A DNA stretch of 45,224 nt from DATBFX01 sp036558305 (GTDB lineage Bacteria > Chloroflexota > Chloroflexia > Thermomicrobiales > UBA6265). Numbering within the stretch: position 1 is the first letter of the stretch; every line of letters begins with the position of its first letter. The notes beneath the pieces are model-generated. The model did no database searches and had not been told where the DNA came from. It saw only the letters and a program-made list of their open reading frames with translations. The stretch lies in contig DATBFX010000437.1 of NCBI GenBank assembly GCA_036558305.1, positions 1-45,224 of the forward strand, read 5' to 3'. Of the stretch, positions 35,077-43,111 are shown piece by piece. The position numbers and the translations under genes were made by a program.

Positions 35077-35919
35077 ATGAGCGCAGCCGACGGGAGTCCG
35101 AGCCGGACGAGTTGGCTCACCGAATTGACCGGCACGTCCAAGACCATCATCGGCATGGTCCATCTGCCGGCGCTGCCGGGAACCCCCCTGTATGATGCAG
35201 CGGGGGGGATGACGGCCGTCCGCGATTGGGCGAGGCGCGATCTCGGTGCCCTGCAAGAGGGCGGGATTCACGCCGTCATGTTTTGCAACGAGAACGATCG
35301 ACCGTACCGGTTGGACGCCGATCCCGCGTCCGTCGCGGCGCTGACGGACGTCGTGGCTTCGCTCCGGTCGGAACTTTCGGTGCCGTTCGGCGTCAACGTG
35401 CTCTGGGATCCGACCGCGACCATCGCCGTCGCCGCGGCCACTGGGGCTGCCTTTTGCCGGGAGATCTTCACGGGCGCGTTTGCCGGCGATTTCGGTCTCT
35501 GGGTGCGCTCCGCCGGCGACGCCTGGCGTTACCGCCGGCAAGTTGGCGCCGAGCGCGTCCGCCTGCTGTTCAACATCAACGCCGAGTTTGCCGCGCCGCT
35601 GGCGCCGAGGCCGATCGGCGAGGTGGCGCGCTCGGTCGTCTTTTCGTCGAGTCCCGACGCGGTCTGCGTGTCCGGCGGCATCACCGGGCAGTCGGTCGAG
35701 TCCTCGACGATCGGCCAGGTTTACGATGCGATCGGTGAGACGGGTGTCCCGATTTTGGTCAACACCGGGTTCAAAGCGAGCAATGCGCGGGAACTGCTCC
35801 GGTATGCGGATGGAGCCGTGGTCGGGTCGAGTCTGAAGGTTGACGGCGTGACGTGGAACCGGGTCGACCTGGCTCGCGTCCGCGAGTTGATGGGTGTGGT
35901 CGAAAGCGTTGCCGGCTAG
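35077..35919 (+). CDS. BtpA/SgcQ family TIM-barrel protein
   Basis: The 280-residue protein has IIGMVHLPALPGTPLY near the start, then GIHAVMFCNENDRPY, VPFGVNVLWDPTATI, EIFTGAFAGDFG, VCVSGGITGQS and VPILVNTGFKASNA, the pattern of the BtpA family. In cyanobacteria BtpA is linked to photosystem I, but the family occurs widely and SgcQ lies in sugar operons; enzymatic role unknown. An ATG at 35047 in the same frame is an alternative start. Confidence 0.82.
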   Translation: MSAADGSPSRTSWLTELTGTSKTIIGMVHLPALPGTPLYDAAGGMTAVRDWARRDLGALQEGGIHAVMFCNENDRPYRLDADPASVAALTDVVASLRSELSVPFGVNVLWDPTATIAVAAATGAAFCREIFTGAFAGDFGLWVRSAGDAWRYRRQVGAERVRLLFNINAEFAAPLAPRPIGEVARSVVFSSSPDAVCVSGGITGQSVESSTIGQVYDAIGETGVPILVNTGFKASNARELLRYADGAVVGSSLKVDGVTWNRVDLARVRELMGVVESVAG

Positions 35920-36224
35920 GACCCGTGGCAAGGAACGTTCGGCGCGAGGTGGAACGGTTCTTGCAAAGATTCATCCTCGTCGAACCCACCAACGCTGCTG
36001 TCGTCAACCGCCGATACGACGTCCATCGAGTGTTTTGCCACCAGCCGTGTGCGAGGTTGCCCAGCTCGAACGACTCGGCGAAGAATCTCGGTGAATGGTG
36101 GTGTCGATGCTTGACGGTATCCCTCGCTGGCGCTCAGGATGACCAAGGGGAGGAGCGTCCTCCATCTGTCAACCTGAGCGCCAGCGAGGGATCTCTCTCC
36201 GCGTGAATCATAAGGAGAACAAGC
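35920..36224. other. Intergenic region with family B palindrome
   Basis: A 305-nt gap lies before the short-chain dehydrogenase gene. Apart from the palindrome at 36119-36192 and the AAGGAG ribosome site directly before the GTG start, nothing is recognised. Confidence 0.5.
36119..36192. repeat. Interspersed palindrome, family B, second copy
   Basis: Two perfect 20-nt arms (36119-36138 and 36173-36192) starting ATCCCTCGCTGGCGCTCAGG enclose a 34-nt loop. The CCTGAGCGCCAGCGA half matches the core of the copy at 9955-10036 with a few differences. Confidence 0.85.
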
Positions 36225-36998
36225 GTGGGTGACCTCGACGGGCGGTCGGCACTGGTGACGGGCGCGGGCATGGGCATCGGGCAGGGGATCGCGCTCGAAC
36301 TGGCTCGCCAGGGCGCGCGTGTTGTCGTGCACTACGCCGGCAGCGAAGCCGGGGCAAAGGAGACGGTCGCGCGGATTCGCGAGGGCGGCGGTACGGCGCA
36401 CGCCGTCCACGGCGATCTCCGGTTCGTCGCCGATTGCTCGCGCGTGGTCGATCAGGCGCTCGATCTGCTGGGTGGTCTCGACGTGCTGGTCAACAACTCC
36501 GGGGTGACGCGCAGCCGGGCTTTCCTGGACACCGACGAAGCGGTCTACGACGAGATGCTCGATCTCAACATGAAGGGCTACTTCTTCTGCGCCCAGCGGG
36601 CGCTGCCCAACATGCTGGAGCAGGGACGCGGCAGCATCGTCAACATCACCTCGGTCCATGGGTACGGCGGATTCCCGAACCACGCCGCCTACGCGGCGAC
36701 CAAGGGCGCGATCATCGGTTTCACCCGCTCGCTCGCGATCGAGTTGGCTCCCCAAGGGATTCGTGTCAACGCGATCGGTCCCGGTATCATCGAGGTGCCG
36801 CGCTACTTCGACGATCCCAACTACACGACCGAATTCGGCAACACGTTGGTCCCGGTCGGTCGCGTGGGGACACCCGCCGACGTCGCGAGCGCGGTGGCGT
36901 TCCTCGCCTCCGATGCGGCCGACTTCATCACGGGACAGGTTCTGTACGTGGACGGGGGGACGACGGCGCGGATGGGGCTGTTTTGGGAGCGGCGTTAA
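36225..36998 (+). CDS. Short-chain dehydrogenase/reductase
   Basis: The 257-residue protein has the cofactor loop TGAGMGIGQG, the NNSG motif, and the catalytic Ser in NITSVHG with the AAYAATKG Tyr/Lys pair. The tail FITGQVLYVDGG is standard for classical SDRs, which oxidise alcohols with NAD(P). GTG start with AAGGAG. Six nucleotides after its stop comes a pair of small unknown genes on the same strand, likely co-transcribed. Confidence 0.92.
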   Translation: MGDLDGRSALVTGAGMGIGQGIALELARQGARVVVHYAGSEAGAKETVARIREGGGTAHAVHGDLRFVADCSRVVDQALDLLGGLDVLVNNSGVTRSRAFLDTDEAVYDEMLDLNMKGYFFCAQRALPNMLEQGRGSIVNITSVHGYGGFPNHAAYAATKGAIIGFTRSLAIELAPQGIRVNAIGPGIIEVPRYFDDPNYTTEFGNTLVPVGRVGTPADVASAVAFLASDAADFITGQVLYVDGGTTARMGLFWERR

Positions 36999-37004
36999 TC
37001 GAGG

Positions 37005-37310
37005 ATGGCAGCTACATCAGACGAAGAGCGCGTCCTCATCTATCGTAAGGGGAGGGTAAACCCCGGGAACTTGAAGCCTCGGGCCAGCGACGCCGGCCGC
37101 CTGTCGTTTTGGGATTCGGTTTCACGTCGCATGGCGACTGGTGAGCCTGCATTTCCGCCCGGAGTCGAGTGGTTTGCCGTCGATGTAAGGCGGTTGCCGC
37201 CTTTCGCCGTCGAGTATGACAATAGCCCTCCTGGGCACGTGTCGGTCGTCGACCTGTCTCCCGAAGTCGTGAAGGCGGCTGTCGTCCTCAGGGGAAGGAT
37301 GCCACAATGA
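37005..37310 (+). CDS. Small unknown protein, first of an overlapping pair
   Basis: The 101-residue protein has a basic N-terminus (ERVLIYRKGRVNPGN) followed by LSFWDSVSRRM, FPPGVEWFAVDVRRLPP and GHVSVVDLSPEVVKAAV. It is not membrane-bound and I do not recognise the family. It lies 6 nt after the dehydrogenase gene and its TGA overlaps the next ATG (ATGA), the spacing typical of toxin-antitoxin or effector-immunity pairs. Confidence 0.6.
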   Translation: MAATSDEERVLIYRKGRVNPGNLKPRASDAGRLSFWDSVSRRMATGEPAFPPGVEWFAVDVRRLPPFAVEYDNSPPGHVSVVDLSPEVVKAAVVLRGRMPQ

Positions 37311-37726
37311 CCGTATCGCTTGTCACCGACCGCATAGGAATCGCGTCCGGCGCGGCGCCACTCGAAGCCCTGGCGGCAGCTCGCGAGCAATTGATCGAGG
37401 CATCGGCGGCGCTCCGCCGTCGTCCGAACGTGAGGCGAGTCGGTTCCGGCGCCGATTGCCGTGGGTATCGGTCCGGTTCGACGTTTGAGATCTACGTCGA
37501 GGCCGAGCTCGCGACGGACCAGACGGTGACCTGGTGGGTAGACGTCACCTGGGATCGGACGTGGAGGATCGTAGGGCAAATTCTTCGCGATGACGACAAT
37601 GGGCAGTCGGTCCTACGTGAATTCGCCGTCCGCGTTGCCTCCGACCCCTCTGATTTCGTCGTCAACCTAACCGAGATTGTTGACGAGGTCGTGGCCTCAA
37701 TCGAGAGATCGGAGGCAATCGAATAA
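37307..37726 (+). CDS. Small unknown protein, second of an overlapping pair
   Basis: The 139-residue protein begins with a helical region (ALAAAREQLIEASAALRRR), then a beta-rich part with FEIYVEAELATDQTVTWWVD and WRIVGQILRDD, and ends in an acidic helix. It resembles immunity-type proteins in composition, but no family match is known to me. Coupling with the preceding gene is by a 4-nt overlap. Confidence 0.6.
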   Translation: MTVSLVTDRIGIASGAAPLEALAAAREQLIEASAALRRRPNVRRVGSGADCRGYRSGSTFEIYVEAELATDQTVTWWVDVTWDRTWRIVGQILRDDDNGQSVLREFAVRVASDPSDFVVNLTEIVDEVVASIERSEAIE

Positions 37727-37804
37727 CCCGATGAGTGTCAGAGGGCTAACGATCCGAGATCCGTTCGGCTCGATGCGATGGCGGCTCGCCGAGGGAACAA
37801 CCTG

Positions 37805-39082
37805 ATGCCACGCGAAACCGCGTTCACGATGGACACCTCGTCGATCAAGTACGGGCCCGGCGTCACCGGCGAAGTCGGGTTCGACATGGCGTCGCTCGGT
37901 TGCCAACGGGTGATGGTGGTGACCGATCCGCGACTCGCCGCGAGTGAGCCGGTCGAGATCACCCTGAAGGCGCTCCGGGCCGAGGGGATCGACGCTGTCC
38001 TCTTCGACCGGGTGCGGGTCGAACCGACCGACGCCTCGTTCAAGGAGGCGATCGCGGTCGCGACCGAGGGCGGTTTCGACGGGTACGTCGCGGTCGGCGG
38101 CGGTTCGGTCATCGACACGGCGAAGGCGGCCAATCTCTACGCGACCTATCCGGCCGAGTTCATCGCCTACGTCAATCCGCCCATCGGCGAGGGGCGACCG
38201 GTGCCCGGACGCCTCAAACCCCTGATCGCGATCCCGACGACCGCGGGCACCGGCAGCGAGACGACCGGGGTCGCGATTTTCGACTTCGAAGAGCTGCACG
38301 CGAAGACGGGGATCGCGCATCGGGCGTTGCGACCGGTGATGGGCATCGTCGATCCGAACAACACGAAGACGCTGCCGAAGATGGTCGCCGCCTGTTCGGG
38401 ATTGGACGTGCTCTCGCACGCGGTCGAGTCCTATACCGCGCTGCCGTTCGACCGCCGCGCCGCGCCGGAGCATCCGAAATTCCGTCCCGCATATCAGGGG
38501 GCCAATCCGATCAGCGACATCTGGGCGGAGCGAGCGATCGCGATGATGGCGAAACACATCGTGCCGGCGATGGAGGACCCGGGCGACGACCACGCGCGCG
38601 GCCAGATGATGCTGGCGGCCGCCTACGCCGGCATCGGTTTCGGCAACGCCGGCGTTCACCTGCCCCACGGGATGTCGTACCCGGTTTCCGGCATGGTCCG
38701 CGACTTCGTTCCGGAGGGTTATCCGCCAGACCATCCGATCATCCCGCATGGGATGTCGGTCATCCTGCACGCTCCCGCCGTGTTCCGCTTCACCGCGCAG
38801 GCAGACCCGGCGCGGCACGTGAAGGCCGCACGGCTGCTCGGTGCGGGGGTCGATGACGCCGGCGAGGGTGAGGCGGGCGAAGTGCTCGCGGCCCAGATCG
38901 TGAGGCTCATGCGGGCGACCGGGATGCCGAATGGTCTCTCGGCGGTCGGATTCACCGCCGACGACGTCGATGCCCTCGTCCGCGGTACGCTTCCCCAGCA
39001 CCGCGTGACCAAACTCTCGCCCCGACCGGCGGGCGAAGCGGAACTCCGGGAACTCTTCCTGGACTCGATGAGGTGCTGGTGA
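37805..39082 (+). CDS. Iron-containing alcohol dehydrogenase (hydroxyacid-oxoacid transhydrogenase-like)
   Basis: The 425-residue protein has VAVGGGSVIDTAKAANL, the PTTAGTGSETTG loop, and metal-ligand boxes LDVLSHAVESY and VHLPHGMSYPVS, HGMSVILHAP. The long insert with PPIGEGRPVPG is shared with the hydroxyacid-oxoacid transhydrogenase branch (ADHFE1-like), which moves hydride between 4-hydroxybutyrate and 2-oxoglutarate without free NAD. It could equally be an ordinary alcohol dehydrogenase. Start ATG 37805 has GAGGGA about 10 nt upstream; ATG 37778 is in frame. The cyclase gene starts 7 nt after it. Confidence 0.88.
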   Translation: MPRETAFTMDTSSIKYGPGVTGEVGFDMASLGCQRVMVVTDPRLAASEPVEITLKALRAEGIDAVLFDRVRVEPTDASFKEAIAVATEGGFDGYVAVGGGSVIDTAKAANLYATYPAEFIAYVNPPIGEGRPVPGRLKPLIAIPTTAGTGSETTGVAIFDFEELHAKTGIAHRALRPVMGIVDPNNTKTLPKMVAACSGLDVLSHAVESYTALPFDRRAAPEHPKFRPAYQGANPISDIWAERAIAMMAKHIVPAMEDPGDDHARGQMMLAAAYAGIGFGNAGVHLPHGMSYPVSGMVRDFVPEGYPPDHPIIPHGMSVILHAPAVFRFTAQADPARHVKAARLLGAGVDDAGEGEAGEVLAAQIVRLMRATGMPNGLSAVGFTADDVDALVRGTLPQHRVTKLSPRPAGEAELRELFLDSMRCW

Positions 39083-39089
39083 GGACGAG

Positions 39090-39761
39090 ATGAGCGCGGC
39101 AACTCGTTATCACGACGTCACCGGCACGCTGGCGCCCGAGATGTGGTCGTACCGGCCGTCGATTCCCGACATCCCGCCGTTCGAACAGCGCCGCTGGGCG
39201 ACGATCGACGAGCGGGGTTGGGAGGCCGACGCGTTCTCGATGCCGACCCTCGCCGGAACGTACCTGGAAACCTCAAAACATCACTTTGCCGACGGACCGG
39301 GGATCGACGAGATCCCGCCGGAGCGACTTTTCGTCGACGCCGCGATCGTCCAGATTCCGAAGGGGGCGAGAGAGCACATCACCGTCGCCGACCTCGAAGA
39401 TGCGCACCCGACGATCCGCCCTGGAGACGCCCTCCTGATTGCAACCGGTTGGGACCGGTATTGGTGGGACGACGGTACGACCTTCGTGATGGAGAGTCCG
39501 CATTTCGATCTGCCGGCGATGGAGTGGATCGTCGCGCGCGGTGTCTCGATTCTCGGCGGCGACATGCCGTGTTTCGACGATCCCCAACCCGGCGGCGGGC
39601 AGGGGGTCAACCTGCCGCTGCTCAAGAGCGGTGCGTTGATCCTGGCGCCGCTGGTCGGGCTGCGGGAGATCGCGCGCGCGAGGGCAAAGCTGGTGGTCTT
39701 GCCGATCAAGTTGCGCGGGGCCTGCGGGGCGCCGTGCCGGGCGATCGTGATCGAGGAGTGA
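39090..39761 (+). CDS. Cyclase-family (kynurenine formamidase-like) hydrolase
   Basis: The 223-residue protein has the fold order of the cyclase family (PF04199): MWSYRPSIPDIPPFEQ, LAGTYLETSKHHF where the classical site is HTGTHxDxPxHF, then RPGDALLIATGWDRYW and the late AGDxP-like GGDMPCFDDP. The first two His of the metal site are replaced (LAGTY), so substrate or metal use may differ from kynurenine formamidase. It is in an operon with the iron alcohol dehydrogenase and DUF362 gene. Confidence 0.82.
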   Translation: MSAATRYHDVTGTLAPEMWSYRPSIPDIPPFEQRRWATIDERGWEADAFSMPTLAGTYLETSKHHFADGPGIDEIPPERLFVDAAIVQIPKGAREHITVADLEDAHPTIRPGDALLIATGWDRYWWDDGTTFVMESPHFDLPAMEWIVARGVSILGGDMPCFDDPQPGGGQGVNLPLLKSGALILAPLVGLREIARARAKLVVLPIKLRGACGAPCRAIVIEE

Positions 39762-39774
39762 GGGGAGGACGGGG

Positions 39775-40866
39775 ATGACGCGAACGACGGACTGGCAACG
39801 TGACGACACGGTCGTGCTCTACGTCGTGCCCTCGCCGGCTCCCTACCGGAACGAGGAATACACGGCCGCCGCCGCGAATACGCTGGCGGCGCTCGACGTG
39901 CCGATCCGGCAGCAGAAGATCACGCTGAAACCGAACGTCGTCCACGGGGTCGCGCCCGACTCCGGGATCACCGTCCATCCGGCGTTCCTGCGCGGGGTGA
40001 TCGCGCACCTGACGGGTCGCGGTTTCGCCCCGTCCGCCATCACCGTCGCCGAAGGCGGTGGCGGCGAAGAAAACCGCGACATGAGCGTCCACTACGCGGC
40101 GGTCGAATACGACAGAGTCGCGGCGGAGACCGGCGTCAATCTCGTCGACCTCAACGCCGACGATTACGTGCGCGTGGACATCACCGCGGGGCGGGTGTTC
40201 CAGCAGATGCCGATCGGCAAAACGGTCTGGGATCCGGACGCCTACTTCATCAACATCCCGAAGATGCGAACCCACAACCTGGCGGTGACGACAATCTCGA
40301 TCAAGAACTTGCAGGGCATCGTCGTCCCGCTGGAAGAGCGGCACATGTGCACCCTTTTCCCGCGCCGTCCCGGCGATCGCGGCGGCGACGGGCTGAGCGG
40401 GGCGATCCTCGATACCCACGAGCGGTGGGCGCACAAGATCTGCGACATCAGTCTCGCTCGGAGACCCGACCTCAACCTCGTCGACGCCGTCGTCTCCCGC
40501 GATGGCACCGGCTTTCGGCAAGGGACCAACCGCCCGCTCGGTGTGGTCCTCGCCGGGGTCAATCAGGCCGCCGTCGACACGATCGGGTCGGCGTTGATGG
40601 GTTTCGACCCGGGCAAGCTGACCTACCTCCGCGTCGCCGGGGAGCGGGGGATGGGACCGACACGGGTCGAGGACATCCGCGTCCTGGAGGTGCGGGAGGG
40701 CGGTCTGGTCGAGCGCCGAGGGTTGGACGGTTTGATCGCCGATCCGCCGTTCCGCGTCACCCTCTCGGCGAGCATCGTCTACCAGACCTACGAGCCGATC
40801 GAGTACAACGCGGCCGAACTGGAACCGGCCCACGCCGAGGCATTTGGGCAAGCGACGGCGGACTGA
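39775..40866 (+). CDS. DUF362 domain protein
   Basis: The 363-residue protein matches DUF362: KITLKPNVVHGVAPDSGITVHP, AEGGGGEEN, YFINIPKMRTHNLAVTTISIKNLQG, and DAVVSRDGTGF with AGVNQAAVDTIGSALMGFDP. DUF362 proteins often carry iron-sulfur clusters, but no Cys cluster motif is seen here. Biochemical role unknown. It is 13 nt behind the cyclase gene, so the three genes probably form a pathway for an unidentified metabolite. Confidence 0.85.
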   Translation: MTRTTDWQRDDTVVLYVVPSPAPYRNEEYTAAAANTLAALDVPIRQQKITLKPNVVHGVAPDSGITVHPAFLRGVIAHLTGRGFAPSAITVAEGGGGEENRDMSVHYAAVEYDRVAAETGVNLVDLNADDYVRVDITAGRVFQQMPIGKTVWDPDAYFINIPKMRTHNLAVTTISIKNLQGIVVPLEERHMCTLFPRRPGDRGGDGLSGAILDTHERWAHKICDISLARRPDLNLVDAVVSRDGTGFRQGTNRPLGVVLAGVNQAAVDTIGSALMGFDPGKLTYLRVAGERGMGPTRVEDIRVLEVREGGLVERRGLDGLIADPPFRVTLSASIVYQTYEPIEYNAAELEPAHAEAFGQATAD

Positions 40867-40879
40867 GCGGCGCTCAGCG

Positions 40880-42001
40880 TCATCGCCCGCCGTACCGATC
40901 GGCCAGATGCCGTACGTAGGCGACCACGCGCTCGGCGAAGGCGGGGCTTTCGATGGCGAGCATGTTTTCGGCGTTGCTCTCGGCGGCGTGGGAGAGGTTG
41001 TAGGACCCCGTGATCACCGTGTCGTCGACGACGAGCGTTTTGTTATGCATGAAGTCGTGGATGTCGCCCGGTTTGTAGGGGTGGCTGCGCTTTCCGGCGA
41101 GTCGGCCTTCGGCGACGACGCGGCGGACGGCCGCGATTTTCCAGGCGAGGTCGTCGCGACCCCGCCATTGGTCGAGCACGCCGTCCATCTGGGTCTCGTC
41201 GTAGACGCCCCAGAGTTCGATGCCACCGCGGTCGAGTTGGCCGGTAAGTGCGTTGAGGAGTTTGCTCGAATTGAGCAGCATCGAGCAGAGCACGATCCGG
41301 CGGCGCGCGGCCACGACCTTGGCCGCGACCCACTCGTTGATCTGTTCGCCTTGACCGGGTGAGAAGTCGACGTCGGTCAGCGCGGGTTGGCCGTCGTAGC
41401 GAAGCCGATCGGGGTCGGTCCGGAAGGCGCCGGAAACGCCGATCTTGCCCGAGTCCCAGAGCTGCTCGAAGTCGCGCGTGTACAGCCCGGCCAGGGGTTG
41501 CGAGGCGAGGACCAGGATCAGGTTTTCCATGCGCTTCATCGAGTCGTCGGTCAGATTCAGTGAGCCGGTCCAAACGGACTGGCCGTCACGCACCAGGTAC
41601 TTGTGGTGCATCAGACCGCGGAAGTCGGTGACGCCGCGGGTGAGCCCATCCGGCAATCCGAGCTCGCGTACGCGATCGGTGGTGTCGAGCGGCGCATAAT
41701 CCGCTCCGTTCGCGTCCAAACCGCTGGGGGATTGGGGTTTGCCGCCCGCGTCGTGGACCAGGCGGACGCGCACGCCGGCCGCGATGCGGTCGTGGAGGGC
41801 GTCCCGCAGAATGCCGGCGGGGCGGGCACTCAACCGGCAGTCGTAGACCGCGAGATCGAGGGTGTGGCGGGCGCCGTCGATGAACTCGGCCATCCATCCG
41901 GTCACCTGGATCTCGTCCTGACCGCCCTCTTCGAGGAAGCGGACCGCCAGGGTGTCGCCGGGTTCGCCGCCAGAAGCATGGAATGCGTCGCTCCGATTCA
42001 A
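40880..42001 (-). CDS. Phospholipase D-like nuclease/phosphodiesterase
   Basis: The predicted 373-residue protein has two HKD motifs: HHKYLVRDGQSVWTGSLNL and HNKTLVVDDTVITGSYNLS, so both catalytic halves look intact. No signal peptide is present. The family includes cardiolipin synthases, phosphodiesterases and DNA or RNA cutters, and the exact class is open. The likely start is a TTG overlapping the stop of the upstream LOG gene, preceded by GGGGAG. It is convergent with the DUF362 gene. Confidence 0.82.
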   Translation of the reverse strand: MNRSDAFHASGGEPGDTLAVRFLEEGGQDEIQVTGWMAEFIDGARHTLDLAVYDCRLSARPAGILRDALHDRIAAGVRVRLVHDAGGKPQSPSGLDANGADYAPLDTTDRVRELGLPDGLTRGVTDFRGLMHHKYLVRDGQSVWTGSLNLTDDSMKRMENLILVLASQPLAGLYTRDFEQLWDSGKIGVSGAFRTDPDRLRYDGQPALTDVDFSPGQGEQINEWVAAKVVAARRRIVLCSMLLNSSKLLNALTGQLDRGGIELWGVYDETQMDGVLDQWRGRDDLAWKIAAVRRVVAEGRLAGKRSHPYKPGDIHDFMHNKTLVVDDTVITGSYNLSHAAESNAENMLAIESPAFAERVVAYVRHLADRYGGR

Positions 42002-42810
42002 CTCCCCGTCTCCTTCATGAGTCGATCTGCCTCGCAACTCTTTTCGTACGACGCCGCGATGACCCGCACGATCTCTTCGATCTCGTCGGTCACCATCAGC
42101 AAGCCGCGATCGTCGGCGGTAATCTTGGCGCTGTCGACCAGGCGATCGTCGATCCAATCGAGCAGACCGCGCCAGAACCGGGTGCCGAAGAGGACGACCG
42201 GGAAGTTCGCGAGTTTCCCGGTCTGGATCAGCGTCAGGGCTTCGAACGTCTCGTCGAGCGTACCGTAGCCGCCCGGAAAGATGACGAACGCCTGGGCGTA
42301 TTTGACGAACATCGTCTTGCGGACGAAGAAGTACCGGAAGTTGAGCGGGAGCGTGACGAAGCGGTTCATCCCCTGCTCGTGCGGCAACTCGATGTTGAGA
42401 CCGACCGAGACGCCACCGGCTTCGAAGGCGCCCCGGTTCGCCGCTTCCATCACGCCCGGACCGCCCCCCGTGATCGTGGCGAATCCGGCGTGCGCCAGCC
42501 TCGACGCAAGCTCACGCGCGGCGGCGTAGGTGGGATCGTTCTCGTCGATGCGAGCGGACCCGAAGATGGTCACCGCCGGGCCCAATTCGGCGAGGGCGTC
42601 GAAGCCGGCGACGAATTCGCCGACGATCCGCAGGACGCGCCAGGGGTCGCTGTGGGTGAAGGCCGAGGCGCGCTCGCGGTCCTGTTCGGACCAGCAGAGG
42701 AGCAACTCGTCTTCGGTCGGCCGCCCGCTCTTCGCCGCCCGATTGAGCGTCGGGTTGGGAACCATCCGGGTGCCGGGCCGGTCTGAGGCGGTCGCTGACT
42801 TCCGGGTCAT
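41998..42810 (-). CDS. LOG family Rossmann-fold protein
   Basis: The 270-residue protein has the LOG marks: VTIFGSARI, GGGPGVMEAANRGA, and FPGGYGTLDETFEALTL. Many such proteins hydrolyse nucleoside monophosphate riboside 5'-phosphates (cytokinin-activating type); older annotations as lysine decarboxylase are unsupported. ATG has GCAGGAG 8 nt upstream. It overlaps the phospholipase D-like gene by 4 nt, which would link them in translation. Confidence 0.9.
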   Translation of the reverse strand: MTRKSATASDRPGTRMVPNPTLNRAAKSGRPTEDELLLCWSEQDRERASAFTHSDPWRVLRIVGEFVAGFDALAELGPAVTIFGSARIDENDPTYAAARELASRLAHAGFATITGGGPGVMEAANRGAFEAGGVSVGLNIELPHEQGMNRFVTLPLNFRYFFVRKTMFVKYAQAFVIFPGGYGTLDETFEALTLIQTGKLANFPVVLFGTRFWRGLLDWIDDRLVDSAKITADDRGLLMVTDEIEEIVRVIAASYEKSCEADRLMKETGS

Positions 42811-43111
42811 GCCGTCGCTCCTGCCATCGCATCCCGCGAAATGGCGTGATCGCGCAATCCTACGGCACGGCGGATCGATCGACAGCGCCGCGGCGTGCCA
42901 CGGACCTGTTCATCTTGAACAACGGCAGTCGGCAGCGGAGCGTCTGCGCTACACGGGCCGCTTGACTTCGAGGGCGGAGTGCATAGACTTCACGCGGCGT
43001 TATCACCACGAACTCGCGGAGACCGGAGCTTGCAACGGCGCAAGCGGGCACCGGGCGGGCAGCGAAGCCCAGTCGATCCTTCGTCGTACGCGCGTGAGGA
43101 GGACTCCAGAC
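42811..43111. other. Intergenic region before the solute-binding protein gene
   Basis: A 301-nt region lies between divergent genes. It has a promoter-like pair at 42962-42989 and an AGGAGG about 10 nt before the ATG at 43112. No riboswitch or gene is recognised. Confidence 0.4.
42962..42989 (+). promoter_or_regulatory. Possible promoter for the solute-binding protein
   Basis: TTGACT and TAGACT are 16 nt apart, about 120 nt before the start codon. Confidence 0.4.

Noticed and set aside
39090..39761. Cyclase gene called a pseudogene because of the altered metal motif
   Set aside because: The frame is intact, well spaced in an operon, and the change keeps a regular LAGTYLE pattern seen in some relatives, so it is more likely a variant.
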